A DNA stretch of 64,000 nt, from NCBI RefSeq assembly GCF_036588685.1, contig NC_086379.1:15423862-15487861 (forward strand). Reading direction: 5' to 3'. The translations under genes and the position numbers were made by a program. This document shows positions 11,550 through 24,813 of the stretch, piece after piece. Source of the stretch: Mytilus trossulus (taxonomy: Eukaryota > Mollusca > Bivalvia > Mytilida > Mytilidae). How positions within the stretch are numbered: position 1 is the stretch's first letter; each line of letters begins with the position of its first letter. The notes beneath the pieces were generated by a model. That model worked only from the letters and a program-made list of their open reading frames with translations. It made no database searches and was not told the DNA's origin.

Positions 11550-13085
11550 CTGGAAGGTGGTTTATGTCCTCATCTTATTGTCCATTTGCTTTCAGAAATA
11601 ACATTATGTAAAAATAAATATCAGATGCACTTTTTAAGTCTTTTGAAATTTCACCTAATCAATTGTAATTACCCACAATTTCTCCCACCCTCCAAATCTA
11701 TTATCTATAGCTAGAGCTCTGCTTACATTTTTTTTTATTTACAGAACTCTAAATAAAAGTAATTTTAGCAAGTATACATCTGATATTTAAAGAAAATGTG
11801 TACAAAAGTGAATATTTTAATTAAAAAAGTTATATTCCATATAAACACTCAGGAAATTTCAAGTATAATGAGTATAACAAAGGAATTACCTCCCTTTTGT
11901 CCTGAAAATTTCACACTGTTGCGACTCCACACCCTTTAAATATTTAACAATACAAAATTTGTATAATTAAAATAAAGAAATAATAATATGTAAAAACTAC
12001 AACACATTTCAATAAAGGGATGCGCTTTAGCACATGATACGGCCGTTGCTCTTTTAAGTTTCACCAAAACTGCATAAAATCCCCCTTTTTTAAGTATAAA
12101 AATTCATTACTTAAGAAAACGTAAAATCTAAAATTAATAAAAAGGGAAAGGGAGCTTATGTCAACAGATATAAACAATTCACCAAAGTTTCATGGACATT
12201 GGTGAAAGCCTTTTTGAGTTATTGTCCAGGTGTGAAAAATCCCCCTTTTTTTATGAATAAAGCCCCATAAATCCAAAACTTAAAATCTGGAATTTATAAA
12301 AATTGAAAGGGAGCAATAACAAAATGTATATAAAAATTCAGGAAACTAAAAAAAAACACTTTACATATTTTTTTTTAGATTCTCCATTCTAAACCAACTG
12401 GAGGCCTTTTGACTAGACAGACCATTATTAAGTTGACAAGTAAAATTTGTCTGTTCCATTTCATTTTCAAAGTAAAAATGAAATAGAGATACAGGGGGTG
12501 TGGGAATAACGAAGAAGAGCTAACAATTGTAAATACAAGCTTCCAATCTAATTGAAAATGGAGAATCTTTACACCTTTTTTTTTTTTTTTTTTTTTTTTA
12601 TAAAAAATTACATTTTTTGAAATATATACAAAAAAAATTTGAATAACATTCTTCAGTTTTATCACATAATCATTGCTGCAGCCACAGCTTCCTGAAATAG
12701 AAATAAACATTCTTAAACATATTTGTCAAAACAAGATCAAACCAATATACCGATTTATACAATTATTAGCAAAAAAGGATGATAAAATCAATGGTTGATG
12801 TGCATCATGTTTATTTTCCTTTATTAGTTGTATGAATTAATGCATTGGTTTTCTAGTTTGAAACTGTTTCACATTTTGTTATGTTCAGGCAGGGCCTTTA
12901 AAACTGGTACTGTAAAACCAGAAATTATTGCATGCTATTCTTGTGATTTTTCAACAAATGGACAAATATGCAAGATAAATAATCCCAAGATTTCAGAAAA
13001 ATCTGGCCTCAAAGTTTTGCATTAGAGATTAGATTTATAAATACAAGTTCCTATTGTGATATTCAACCAGTTGCATTATTTACAT

Positions 13086-13190
13086 TCATATAGGTTTTGC
13101 TCATTGCTGAAGGTCCTACAGTGATTGTAATTTGCTTCTCTTATTGATAGTTGAGTAGTTGGCAATCTTATAACATCTCTTTATTCTTAA
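13086..13190 (+). repeat. Fragment of the common bivalve repeat
   Basis: It contains ttttgctcattgctgaaggt and ttggcaatcttataacatct, a diverged 3' part of the family at 10928-11345. Confidence 0.6.
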
Positions 13191-13315
13191 ATACCCAATC
13201 CAGATTACAAGTATAATTAAAACTATTAATTTGGAAAATATTTCAAAATACATGTGTTCATAAAAAAATACATGGTGAATTTAAAAGTTCATTAATCAAT
13301 ATTTTAGTTTCTTAC

Positions 13316-15300
13316 CATAAAATTCAGCTCCAATGGCCGTTTCCCAGCTTCAATCCTTGCAGACAAGCTGTGGTGCTAACCTGAAATATAAAATACAAAA
13401 TTGTTTTAAAGGATAACTTCTGAAATACTGTATCTATGATATATAAAATGGGTTATATATGCGATAGGTTTTGAGAACATTGGTTAGACATCAATCCAAC
13501 AACACAATTCAATCCTAAAAGGAGTAGGCTTAAAAGGGTTAAGTTGGCCCTAAGATTTTTTATTTTTTTTAAATCAAGCCCAAATACTACAAATTTAACA
13601 TATATATTGTTCTGGTATCATTATTGATACAAAATAAACACTTCATTTTGGCACCTGACACTATAAACTATTAAGTTATGACATCTTGATTATGCAATTC
13701 TGGTGTATTCGCAAAAGCGCCAATTAAGGTCCAATTTTTCACAATTCAGAACAGTTTTTAGCATATCCAGTAATAGTTTACGTCTTTTTATTTAAATACA
13801 TGTATTACCCTTGGTTCCTATAAGTTACGAAACATTTTGGATCAAAGGTATTCTTTAAGCTTTTAGGTAAGAAAATTCACAAAATTATAGCATTTTGATA
13901 ATATCTCCCAATAAAGCTAATTATGGAGACTACAATGTATTATAAAGAAGAGATTTATTTTAAGTCACATTAAGTTTCTTGAAATATATCCATTTAAGAT
14001 CCCAATTGGGGCCCCTTTGATATTCTATGATAAAAGTTGAAATTTAAAATCTATTATAAGGCCATACTTTGCCAAGATACCATTGTCATATGATACTGAT
14101 AAAATAAAGAGTATATACTGTTGACCAAACTCTTATAAACCTTTAACCCTAAAAAAGTCAGTATTCATTTTAAAATAATCTTATTTATAGATTATTTTTT
14201 TTTAAACAGGATTAACAATACTGGTACCTACCTACATATTAGCTGTATTTGACCACCAAGTCTTATTCCCACACCATGAAAACATGCCACAGAAAGTACC
14301 TAAAAAGAAATTAACACATTTATTAATTTTACAAACCAATTTCTATGTCAACCTAAAGATTGATTTACACATTTTTCTGATTTCTTACTTCAAGTACCAA
14401 TAGTATAAAATCCACATATTTTGTAAAGATTGAAAAACAAACAAAAGTAGTCAAGGTTTATGATTTGAATTCTGCACTCAACTAATTTGAATAATGAAAA
14501 TGAGTTGTCTCCCATTGAATGAACAAATCTTGCTGTTAATTGTGCTAGTCTCCCCTTGAAAGTTAATTCCTATCTTAGAATTTACTCCTGCAATTGTAAT
14601 AGAAATTCTTGTTAATGTACAATCAAGGGGTACAATCAAAATTACGTGATGGATATACACACACCGGAAGTTACAGTCGAACTCGCCGCTTGAAAGGTTA
14701 GTAGTTGCATTTTCTTGTTTATATCAATTAAATTTTGATTAATAAGTTGGCACACCGAATGTCGGATAGTATGTAGTTTTAAAATACACAATTGTTTTTG
14801 CTAGAAAGCGTGCAGTTATTGAAAACACCCCGACACAGTTCCAAATTTTCAACGAATTTTTGTGTCGAAGTGTTAGCATTAACTGCACGATTTCCAGCAA
14901 TGATAATTGTGTATTTCAAAACTAGATAGTATTCGACATTCCGTGCACTACCTTATTTATTAAATTTCATTAATATAAACAAGTAAATACGACTACTTAC
15001 CTTTCAAGCGGTCTGCTCGACTGTTACTTCCGGTGTGTGTATATCCATCACGTGATTTTGATTGTACCCCTTGACAATGGTATCCCAAAATATTAAACTG
15101 GTAAATAAATTATTGAAAGATGTTTTTCATGCAGAAAATAAGGATGAATATGTACATTTAACAAATATTTCTAGAAAATGTATAGAAATTGTTTGACTTC
15201 AATAAACTTGCCTTCTCAATTTCATGGTAAAGCCTCAGACTTGGTTGAAAATTTTATTGACCATCTTCCTTAGAGCTGCTCTCCTGGCTGCCAGAGTGGC
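13316..15300 (-). other. Triplicated unit, copy B: three splice-flanked blocks
   Basis: Beta ends at 15212 with a GC-type donor (gcaagt), gamma is 14299-14232 (68 nt, acceptor tttttag, donor gtaggt) and delta is 13380-13316 (65 nt, acceptor atatttcag, donor gtaaga). An upstream block with acceptor tttttcag starts at 16359. Gamma shares CATGGTGTGGGAATAAGACT with copy C. Similarity to copies A and C extends into the intervening DNA, so this is tandem duplication, with a 450-bp foldback element inserted between gamma and beta. Confidence 0.5.
14624..15073. mobile_element. 450-bp long foldback element with 5-bp flanking duplication
   Basis: The ends CAAGGGGTACAATC... and ...GATTGTACCCCTTG are inverted and pairing continues through most of the element (gatggatatacacacaccgg, ccgcttgaaaggt, acaattgt). 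ACAAT flanks both sides (14619-14623 and 15074-15078). It has no coding capacity. The superfamily is not assignable by eye. Confidence 0.85.
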
Positions 15301-16564
15301 TGTCATCATTATCTTAATTGCAATCTTTTCGTTTTTGGTCCATTATTTATAGAAATAAATAAAAAAAATATCAGATGCACTCTCAATTAATCATGTATCT
15401 TGAAAATTTCACCAAATCAATTCTACCGATAGTGTCCCATAATTTCTCCCACCCTTAAATCTATTATCTGGAGCTCTGTTTACATTTTTTTTTATTTACA
15501 GAACTCTGAATAATAGTCATTGTTAGCTAGTTTACATCTGATATTAAACAAAAAACTTATACATATGAATATTTAAGTAAAATAATAAATTTAAAAGAAT
15601 GAGGAGTTAAACAGGGGAATAATTTATTACCTCCCTTTGCCAAAAATTTCACCTGTTTAGACTCCACATCATTGCTATATCTAACAAAAATACAAGATGG
15701 TATAGCTATAATAAATAATAAATAATAAATAATTTGATATAAATTATTTAAATAATTAACAAAAATATTTAGTACATCATTGTTCACCTAGGTGGTTCAC
15801 TTCCATTACTCCGATTTTCTCAACCAATTGAAAAAATGGACACCAAGATATATAACAAATCTTGCTTATTGTGGCATTTAACACTAAAAATCTGAATTAA
15901 TCTTTTCTCACCAAGATGTGTTTTTTTCTATGCTTCTTGTGAAATAATCTTTTTTATAGCAAAAAACACTGCAAAAAATAAAAAACTAATGAAGAAAAAA
16001 AGAGATACATCCAACAAATCAGAAAATCAAAATGTACATTTTAACAAAATAACATTATTTTTTTTTTTTTTTTTTAGATTCTCCATTTTTAACCTTCTGG
16101 AAATGTTTGATGACACATTGACCATAATTAAGATATCAAGAGTAGATCTAAAAGTAAAATCGGAAAATTATGAAGTATCAATTTAGCCAACAACTTCCAG
16201 CTTTTGTTGAAAATGGAGAATCTTTACAATTTTTAAATTTTTTTTTTGGTAAAAAAATATGAACATTTTTTAAAACATACACAAAAATAGTCTGAATTAC
16301 ATTCTTTTTGGTTTCAGTTGTATTGCACAATAATTTCCTGCAGCCACAGTTGAAGTCACCTGAAAAAGAAATATACATTCTAATATCTTTCAGAACAATA
16401 TTCAATGCAAAGGAATAAGTAACTAGTTAATAAATGCACTTATGATGCATAGAACAATAGAACATTGCTTTTACTTTGCTTTGAAGTGATTCTGTAGACT
16501 GAATTTACAAACAACCAGTCTTCAGTAGCAAACAAGGGATGACAAGTAGTTGGTTGTTGTTCGA

Positions 16565-16795
16565 CGTATTTATAGATTATCGTTGAGATGACCAATGATA
16601 ATCTGTTTATCGCTATTTTACCTATGACGACCTTGTCAATTTCAATGTCAATTTTGTTAGCAACGCCACGTGGTCTCCTTAGTTTCTAGCGATAATTTTT
16701 CCATCTCAAGCGAGAAGCATGATATGAAAATTATCACAAAAAAGATCAAAGGAAAAATGCACAAAATAGCGATAATTGTTATTATTTCATGGTTT
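16565..16795. repeat. Dispersed inverted-repeat element (partner at 53262-53456)
   Basis: It shares gagatgac-aatgataatctg, tatcgctattttacctatga and ttagtttctagcgat with 53262-53456. The ends ttatcgctattttac and caaaatagcgataat are inverted. Confidence 0.65.
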
Positions 16796-16804
16796 CATTA
16801 TAAA

Positions 16805-16985
16805 TCAAGCTGTTGGTTTTCTTGTTTGAATTGTTTCACATTTTGCCATGTTTCTAACTTTTAAAGTTAACTGTAAGGTATATGTTTGGCTCATTGTTGA
16901 AGGCCATAGTGACCATTTGTTGCTTACATATCATTTGGTCTCTGGGAGATAGTTGTTTCAGTGGCAATCATACCACATGATGGTC
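16805..16985 (+). repeat. Fragment of the common bivalve repeat
   Basis: Contains gttggttttcttgtttgaat, ggctcattgttgaaggcc and cagtggcaatcataccaca. Confidence 0.65.
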
Positions 16986-17258
16986 CACATCCCATTCATT
17001 ATACAATGTATATACGGGAACAATTTTAGAAAACTTACAGATAGTAAGATTTTCTAAGTAACTGAATAATTTTTTTATTTCCTTTATTTATCTTGATACC
17101 TCCCTTTAGATTATATCACAGTTATAGTTCAAGAAAAATTAAAGTTTACTACGTCTCAAGATCTGCATAATTAAAATATAATACTTCTTTGCATAACATT
17201 CTAGGGTATTTACATGTTCTTGGCTAAATGACTCATTAATTTATGTATTGGTTCTTAC

Positions 17259-18115
17259 CATATTAGTCAGCTCCAATGGCCATTCTCAGCCTCAATCCTT
17301 ACAGACAAGCTGATGCTAATCTGAAATATAAAGTGTTAAGTCTTACCAGAATGGTTTCAAAAGATCACTGTTACCATATGAAATTATAAAGAAATAGGTT
17401 ATATATGTGTAATAGAGGCTGAGAACATATATTAACTAGATAGCAATCCAACAAACTAAATAATTAGGTTCGATATTCAAAATTACGTTATGTTTGTACT
17501 GATAAAAAAAAAATGCGTAAACTAGAAACCAAACTCTTAGAAACTTTCAAGCCTGAACCACATAAAATTTAAAAAGAATATTTAAGAACATTTATTTTAT
17601 TTGAAACTGTATACTGGCACCTACCTATATACTAGCTGTATTAGACCTCCAAGTCTTATTCCCACACCATGAAAAAATCTCACAAAAAAAACCTGAAATA
17701 TATGAAAATTTACAATTTATATACTTTATATTTCAATTTCCCTGACATTTACCAAACATTATTCCAATTTCTTACTATAACATAAATAACTGTAAAATCA
17801 ATATAAAAGATTAAAATCAAAAACAGTAAGTCTTAAGTTTATTGATTGAATTTTCAACTCCACAAAAATAATAATTTAAATATATTCCATTGTTTATAAA
17901 GGTCAATTATGAGTTATCTCCCATTGAATGGCAAAAATAACATTTTACATTAGCAACATCAACTCTATCATATGCCCTTAATATACAATTTTTATCAAAT
18001 TACTGATTGTATAGAAAATGTTTGGCTTAATTAAACTTGCCTTCTTATTTTCTTGGTGAAGCCTCAGACTTGGTTGAAGATTTATGTAACCATCTTCCTT
18101 GGAGCTGCTGCCATG
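17259..18115 (-). other. Triplicated unit, copy C: three splice-flanked blocks
   Basis: Beta ends at 18041 with a GC-type donor (gcaagt), gamma is 17692-17625 (68 nt, acceptor cag after a C/T tract, donor gtaggt) and delta is 17320-17259 (62 nt, acceptor atatttcag, donor gtaaga). The spacing between blocks is much shorter than in copies A and B. An open frame runs through beta here but is broken by stops in A and B. Confidence 0.5.
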
Positions 18116-18299
18116 GCTACTTTTCATGCTTTTCAACATAATTCTTTGTGATAACCAGTTCACTGAATCCATTTTAATATTCCAATGTCCTTTCCGTTGT
18201 ATATAATCCAATATACAATTGTCCAAAGAATGTTCCAAAGCATCTAACAATATTTTCTTTTTACATTCATGGCAGCATGGAAGTAATTCTCAATATAAA

Positions 18300-19595
18300 A
18301 AATAATTGTTTGAACTCATACATAAAACAGTAAAAATATCAGATGTGCTTTTATACATGTAACTTGAATTTTGAAAATTGACCAAATGTTTTTTTTTAAA
18401 TACCCACAATTTCTCTTTCCATTTTTATTTAGAACTATGTTTACATTTTTTTTATTTACATAGCTCAAATTATTGCTCTTATATTAGTTAGCAGACATCT
18501 GATATGTAAATACCTATAAAGAGGTTATAAAAAAAGCTCAGAATATTTATTGGCTAACACCTATAAATCACAAACATTTTTTTAATATTTTGGAGCATAG
18601 TTTAATAAAATTTCCCTTGTTTTAAGTTTCTCTTCACACACATCATAAGTATGAAAATAATTCTACAAAAATTGATCATAGCCTGAAGTAGCTCAGTTGT
18701 GCAAGTTCATATTTTCCATCAACAAAGGAGAATGGTCTTTACTGAAATTTAAATATATGGAAATATAAAAGGTCAAACATTTGTGATGACGATTAACCTT
18801 AATCAATTTGCATGCTCATCATGTGAGTTCTAAACAAAAATTGTTACATTCTTACAAAGGTTTAAATAAAAATCTCCTAATTCAAGAATAGAAAAAATTA
18901 TAACTGCAGGAGTTGATTACACAAACGAGTACTGTCTGTAAATTTTAATAAAATTTCACAAATTTCGGGAAAATGGGGGGAAATTTCTCAACCAGTTTCA
19001 TACTAGGAATAACACAACTTCAACGTGAGTGCAATCTTCCTTTGAAGTTTCAATGGTAAAAGAAACGCTGATAATATAAAATACAAATATAATACAAAAT
19101 AGTGGTATGTTGTAAGAAATCTTTACATTTAGGATAAAATTTAGGATGAAATATTGTAAACTCAAAAAATCCTGTTTCTTTAAATTAAAAAATAATTGTC
19201 CAAATTCAAATTCCATGTAATAAAATCATTAAACTAGAATAGTTGAAGGAAATAGTTTCAAAATTTACAATTCAAAAGTAACATTTTTGTTCCCAAATTA
19301 AGTTTGATACATGAACCATATTAATCGGTTATGTCAAAATTTGTTTTTCATAAGAATGCTTCCAAAAAACTTAAGAGAAGAGAAATCACTGATATCTTGA
19401 CATTAATAGAGATGGACTGACACAAGGTAAACTTTGGGAATGACTGGTTCCTTAAATGGAGGATAACAGTCAGAACTAGCTCCTGTCAATACACAAGACA
19501 GGAAACACCTCTTTTCTGCCATTTGGAAACAAATCCCATGTAATAACGTAAATAGTTTTTTCCATCTTCAAATGATAAAAAAGCAATTATTCTTC
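18300..19595. other. No gene recognised
   Basis: AT-rich sequence. The start (to ~18510) still resembles the inter-block DNA of copies A and B of the triplicated unit (tttacattttttt-tatttaca...catctgatat). The rest shows nothing supported. Confidence 0.4.
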
Positions 19596-19599
19596 CCCA

Positions 19600-19785
19600 G
19601 GGGTGGTTCCAGCCATTTTTAAAGAGATGGGGCTCCCACCCAGGATAAAAGGCAGGGTTCAAACTAGGTTCTGTTCTCATTAATTGCAACCAAAAAATTT
19701 GTACAGGTTCTGCAGATCCCAGTGTCTCGCTTACTTTTGCTGTTAATCCCAGGCTCAAAAAAAAATGAGGGGGGGGGGGGGGGGA
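19600..19785 (+). repeat. Left part of a CAGGGG...-type miniature element
   Basis: The sequence CAGGGGTGGTTCCAGCC, then ggggctcccacccaggataa, matches the left end of the element at 28828-29070. It ends in an 18-bp G-run. Confidence 0.5.
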
Positions 19786-19829
19786 ATATCAATAAAAATA
19801 TTCCTCTCAGACTATCATTTGATTATAAG

Positions 19830-21490
19830 AAGCTTCTGTCCAAGTTTGGTAAAAATCCAGAATAGTTTATGAATCTAATAATTGTTTTAAAAACTTTTAA
19901 CTTCAGAATATAAGGTTAACTAAGTCCATTAAAAAGCAAAATACGGAAAAACAGGAAATAAGTTTTAACTATTTTTTGTCTAGATACTAGCTTTTGATCA
20001 TAAACAAGCTTCTGTCTAAGTTTGTTACAAATCCAGAATATTTGAAGAAAGTTATTAAAATTTGTAAAACTTTAGTGAATGTATTGTATCCTGGCATTTA
20101 TAAGTAGAATATGGAAAAATTAATTTGTTTCATTTACAAAATTTACTTCTGGGTACTATCTTATGATCATATACAAGCTTCGGTGGAAGTTTTAGAAATC
20201 CAGAATAGTTTTAGAAAGTTATAAAAATTTCAAAAAACTTAAACTAAAGAGTGAATTTTTGTGATCGCCAATGATGACGCTGCTGACAGAATGTAGGATG
20301 GCTAAGTCTCATGTTTTTTTCAATAAAAGTTGAAGGCTCGACAAAAAGTATTAATGGTTTAAAAAGAATGTTAAATAAAATTTGTTGAATAGTGTTTAAT
20401 CAAATTTTGCAGAGGTACATGCTTCCAATTGGCTTCCCTCAGAGTTACATGCCTCTAATTGGGACCGCGCTGCCAGGGGTACTGCTTCTAATTAGCTTTA
20501 GCAGACAGAGGTATATATGTACTGCTTCAAATCAGCTTCGCAACAAGACAGAGGGTATGTGCTCCCAATTAGCTTCACTAAGAGGTACATGCTTCCAATT
20601 GGCTTCGCTCAGACAAACGTACTGCTTCCAGTGTCGAAATGGTACGATATGCAAGTCTGTACTATATCCAGCCTAGTAAATGGTACATAATTGCAAGTCA
20701 AATGTCGTCCAAATATACAAAAACATATTTTATTTAACATTCTTGATCTAGTTTATTTTCGCATCTACCTTCACTCTCCTATTTATAATTTATCCTGATG
20801 GTGACATTGTGAAATGCAAATTATCATTACAGGATTCTGCAGTTCCCTATAGTTTCAATCCTGATGAAGGTGCCATAGGATCCAAAATATGGCTATCTTA
20901 TCAAATTCACTTTAGCAATCCCTTAATTTTTTTTTATTATCTTTTGATTAAAAGAAGCATGTCCTAGTTCTGTCAAAGTTTGGTAAAAATCCAGAATAGT
21001 TTATGAATTTAATAAATATTTTAAAAACTTTAACAGCAGACTGAATGTTATGTTAACTTGAAGAAAAACTAAGTCAGTTATAAGTGAAAAATACAGAAAA
21101 ATGGAATTTTATTTTTACAAAATTTACTTCTGGGTACATGTACTATCTTATCATCATAAACAAGCTTTGGTCCAAGCTTGGTACAAATGCAGGAGAGTTT
21201 AAGAAAGTTATCAAAGTTTTTAAAACAAACCACAGAGTGAATGTAATATTTCCCAGGAGAAAAACTAAGTCCAGTTACAAGTAAAATACGAAGAAATGGA
21301 ATTTTATTTTTACAATATTTACTTCTGAATACTATCTTATGATCATTTACAAACTTCTGTCCAAGTTTGGTATAAATCCAGGATAGTTTAAGAAAGCTAT
21401 TAAAATTTTAAAAACGTTAACCACAGAGTGAATATTTGTGGACGATGCCAATGACGGAATGTAGGATCGCTATGTGTCACTTTTTCAACT
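19830..21490 (+). repeat. Array of ~170-bp repeat units
   Basis: At least five diverged units carry aagcttctgtccaagtttgg, aatccagaatagttta and gaatgtaggat, interrupted at 20400-20900 by an unrelated tandem repeat and spacer. It is the same family as 5220-5610 and, inverted, 37893-38540. Confidence 0.75.
20405..20645 (+). repeat. Imperfect ~38-bp tandem repeat
   Basis: Six to seven degenerate copies of aggtacatgcttccaattgg followed by cttcgct-like spacing. Unit length varies, so the array is old or unequal. Confidence 0.7.
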
Positions 21491-21602
21491 TAAGTCAAAG
21501 GCTCGACAAAAGGAGGATCCAACCTCTCCAGAACTTCCACCCTCTGAATCTACCACTGCCCCTAAAGTATGGTACATGATCTAATTTGAACCTGCTTAGT
21601 TA

Positions 21603-21690
21603 TAAAAAAGAAGATGAGGTATGATTGCCAATGAGACAACTATCCACTATCCACTAAAGACCAAAATGACACAAACATTAACAATTATAA
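21603..21690 (-). repeat. Fragment of the common bivalve repeat
   Basis: Contains gatgaggtatgattgccaat, gagacaactatccact and gaccaaaatgacacaaac. Confidence 0.65.
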
Positions 21691-24687
21691 TATGTTTAAA
21701 GTGAATATTGTATGCAATTTTTAAAAGAAATATAAGGGGAATTTCGAAAAGAAATGTCAAAATCTTGTCATGATGAGTAATTGTTAAATGTGACGAAAAA
21801 GTTAAAATTAAAAATAGTTGTTAATTATGTACTGATAATTATAAACCAAATAGTTATACCAAACATTTTTAAGAATTACACTGATTTTAGAAAAATATGA
21901 TGCCAAATGTCATTTTTAGAAATTTCTTAATTAAATTAAATTTGAAACAAGTTATCTCCCTTGCTTAAAAGTAAAAGTTTTCAGCTGTGTAAAGACAAAG
22001 CAAAGAAACAAACAACTATTTCGCTTAAATACAACATTCGAGGCTAATTGATGAAACTTGATTACAAATATTTTTCAAGCAAAATGTGAATACTGTGGAT
22101 TCCTTATTATTGACAGTTTTTTTTATTATTATTATTCATGTGAATGACAAATTTTAGGTTTTCACAAAATTATTTTTTGGGGGATTTGTATGGAGAATTT
22201 GTAAAATGTCTGAATGAAAGCATATTATTGGGGGTTAGAGTTAAAAATGAACCCAAGAATGATATATTTGAAGCAAAATAATTAGATACTTCTGTTTAAT
22301 ACTAGGGATTTTTATCTAAATAACTCTGGGAAATGATGATAGTTTCAGATAAATAAGAATGAAGGTTTAAGGGGGGTATTTGAAATGATTTAAATACTTG
22401 TTCTTCCCACTTGGTCAAAGCATTAAGTGAATTTAATTTAAAAGGTAGATTATAATTTTGAAATGTTACTTTTACTTCACCATTATCTTGTTAGCAATCA
22501 GTGCTTTTAAGAAACAGATACCCTGAAATAATTTTGATGACGCTTAAGTATATAACATTTTGATTAATTTTTCACAATAAGGTATTTGAATTCAATCTAA
22601 GATACAAATATATTTTTAATATTTTGGTTTCCAATACATCATAATATGTCAAATATAATTTAGAATTTGTTTAAAGACCTTTGTTTTTGACATTGTTTCG
22701 AAAATTATAAAACTTTTTTACAGATTTAAGCTCAAAATTATAATTTTTTTAATACTTAAATTACCAAACAAATATCAAATATTTTCATTTCAGAATTACA
22801 TATAAAGATTCCCTCAAAAGCAGAACACCATATCCTGAACACTTGAAAACCATGACACCATTCAAAGAACCAATGAAAAAACAAAAGAAACAACCAGACC
22901 CTAGCAACTGCAAGCTACTCCAAAGAGAAACTATGTTAGTAATAGATAAGAAACGCAGCGCTCTGAGCTCAATGTATTTCTGAAATGGTCATTTGATATT
23001 TGCTTAGTCTTCCAAAAAAAAATCAAGATGAACATTAATGTTCAGCTATGAAACTTTAAATGCAGATGACAAACTTTAATTTAGTTTCAAGTACAAATGT
23101 ACTGTTATTCTCCAATTTGACAATCAAGATGTATTGAAAAACAGTAAAATATTTAGGGAAGTTGTTAAATTACAAAACTGAAATTTCAGTTTTATCATTT
23201 AAACGAGTGTATCACCAAAAACTGCATGAATTGTTTTGAAAATTTCAACCACCCGAAAGCACTAACAATGCAAACAAGACAATGTTTAAAAATGTTTTAT
23301 AAATATCTGTTGATCATTTGATCCAAGGACCTTAAACTGTTTTACAACCTAATAAACCTCATCCTAAGTTATTTCAACTATCACCCTTTCTGCATTGATC
23401 AATTTGATAAAGAAATTAAATAAATGGGCGTTCCACTCTGGGTTAATCTCCAACCTCTTTTTTAGCTTCAAATGTTGTTGCATATATAAGTATGGAGATT
23501 TGTCACATTGGCACTCATACCACATCTTCCTATATATATCAATTTAACTATTTAAATTGATGGGCAAACCATTTTGCTGCATTTCAGAAGAAAATCTTGT
23601 TCAATGGTTAAATAGTGTTGTAATCAAATTAAATCAATCTTCTTTCACGGTTTTATCATTTAATATCCAGTTTTTAATGTATATTATAATTTGTATGCCT
23701 GAATCTTTTTTTGAGTTTTTTTCGGTCAAATTTCTAACTTGGTTGTTCACATGAAATGCTTAATAAAAATCTCTGTCATTTATGTATTCAAGCTGAATAT
23801 GTTCTCAAAAAAAAAACTTTTTGGTAATTTTTAAATATGAAATGAAAATTATTCCAGAATCCACCGACAAGAATCAAATAAGTACCACTTGTATTTATAT
23901 CGGCATATTTATCTCAATATTTTTAAATTATGAGAAGGTGTCCATGGCTTTAATTAATCAAATTATTATTTGGCTACAGTTATAAATTATTGGATGAAAA
24001 CTTTTACAACAAAAAAAAATTGCTCGACATAATCTTCCAGAATCGTTGATGGTGAATGTTTGGGATAATCATAAATATTTTTTTTTATTACAATATCAAC
24101 TAATTTCAGAAATTCAAAATCTTATTCAATTAATCTGAACCAAACCATATTTTCCCCAATTACTAAATACTTTGCAGACATATCTTAATTTTCAAGCAGT
24201 TTTTTACCACTTCCCAAGGGTAAAATATACATGAATTTGATCTTGGCATAGTGTACCTGAATTTAACTTCACAAATTTAGAGCAAAATTGCATCATTTGT
24301 TGAAATACCATATCGTATTGATACCCTTATTTTATACAACTTGCCTCCTCTTCTAATTTAGTGAATTTTTATTTCGCTACTCAGTGGCAGAATCCAGAAC
24401 TTTTCATGAGGGGGCCCCCTCTAGTCATACTACAGTGATTCCTTATATAATCAACCAAAAGGAGTATGTTCGATAAGGTCCTAAAATGGCCCCCTTTTTA
24501 GCGTAAATTTCAAATTCAGATTAATCGACCAATATCACGATAAATTACAGCTAATCCATTGACTAGCTAGGATATACACCATTTTGTTGGAAATTTTACG
24601 TTTCTGTTCATTATGACGTCACAAGTTGAACTCATATTGATTTTCACGAAAAAATCAATGAAAATGGGTAAATTTCCATAGATTATT
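21691..24687. other. Mostly featureless AT-rich DNA
   Basis: Apart from the exon-like segment at 22794-22983 and a short fragment of the common bivalve repeat at 23490-23530 (ttggcactcataccacatct), nothing was seen. A CAGTGGCAGAATCCAG-like end at 24385 marks another decayed miniature element. Confidence 0.4.
22794..22983 (+). other. Exon-like open segment, possible terminal coding exon
   Basis: A good acceptor (attttcatttcag) precedes an open frame (second position) of about 62 codons ending at TGA 22981-22983. The inferred peptide is hydrophilic and unlike the surrounding AT-rich noise, with SRTPYPEHLKTMTPF, then KKQKKQPDPSN and LVIDKKRSALSS. No partner exon or family was recognised, so this may be a pseudo-exon or chance. 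Confidence 0.3.
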
Positions 24688-24813
24688 GGACAGGAAATAT
24701 AGAGCGCATACGTCGACAACAAAGATCTTTTAAAATAATGTTTGTGAAGACATTTCACACGTCTTATTGGAATCTTAAGCTTGTCGACGCCTGCGCTCTA
24801 TGTTTCCTGGTCC
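24688..24813. mobile_element. ~126-bp inverted-repeat element
   Basis: The arms GGACAGGAAATATAGAGCGC and GCGCTCTATGTTTCCTGGTC are inverted, continuing into cgtcgacaa/ttgtcgacg. No clear target duplication was found. Confidence 0.7.

Noticed and set aside
19486-19758. 90-residue - strand open frame
   Set aside because: Much of it is the CAGGGG-type miniature element and its flank; no family was recognised.
5220-21490. Retrotransposon coding regions (reverse transcriptase, integrase)
   Set aside because: No long open frame or YXDD-type motif was seen; the repeats here are short and non-coding.
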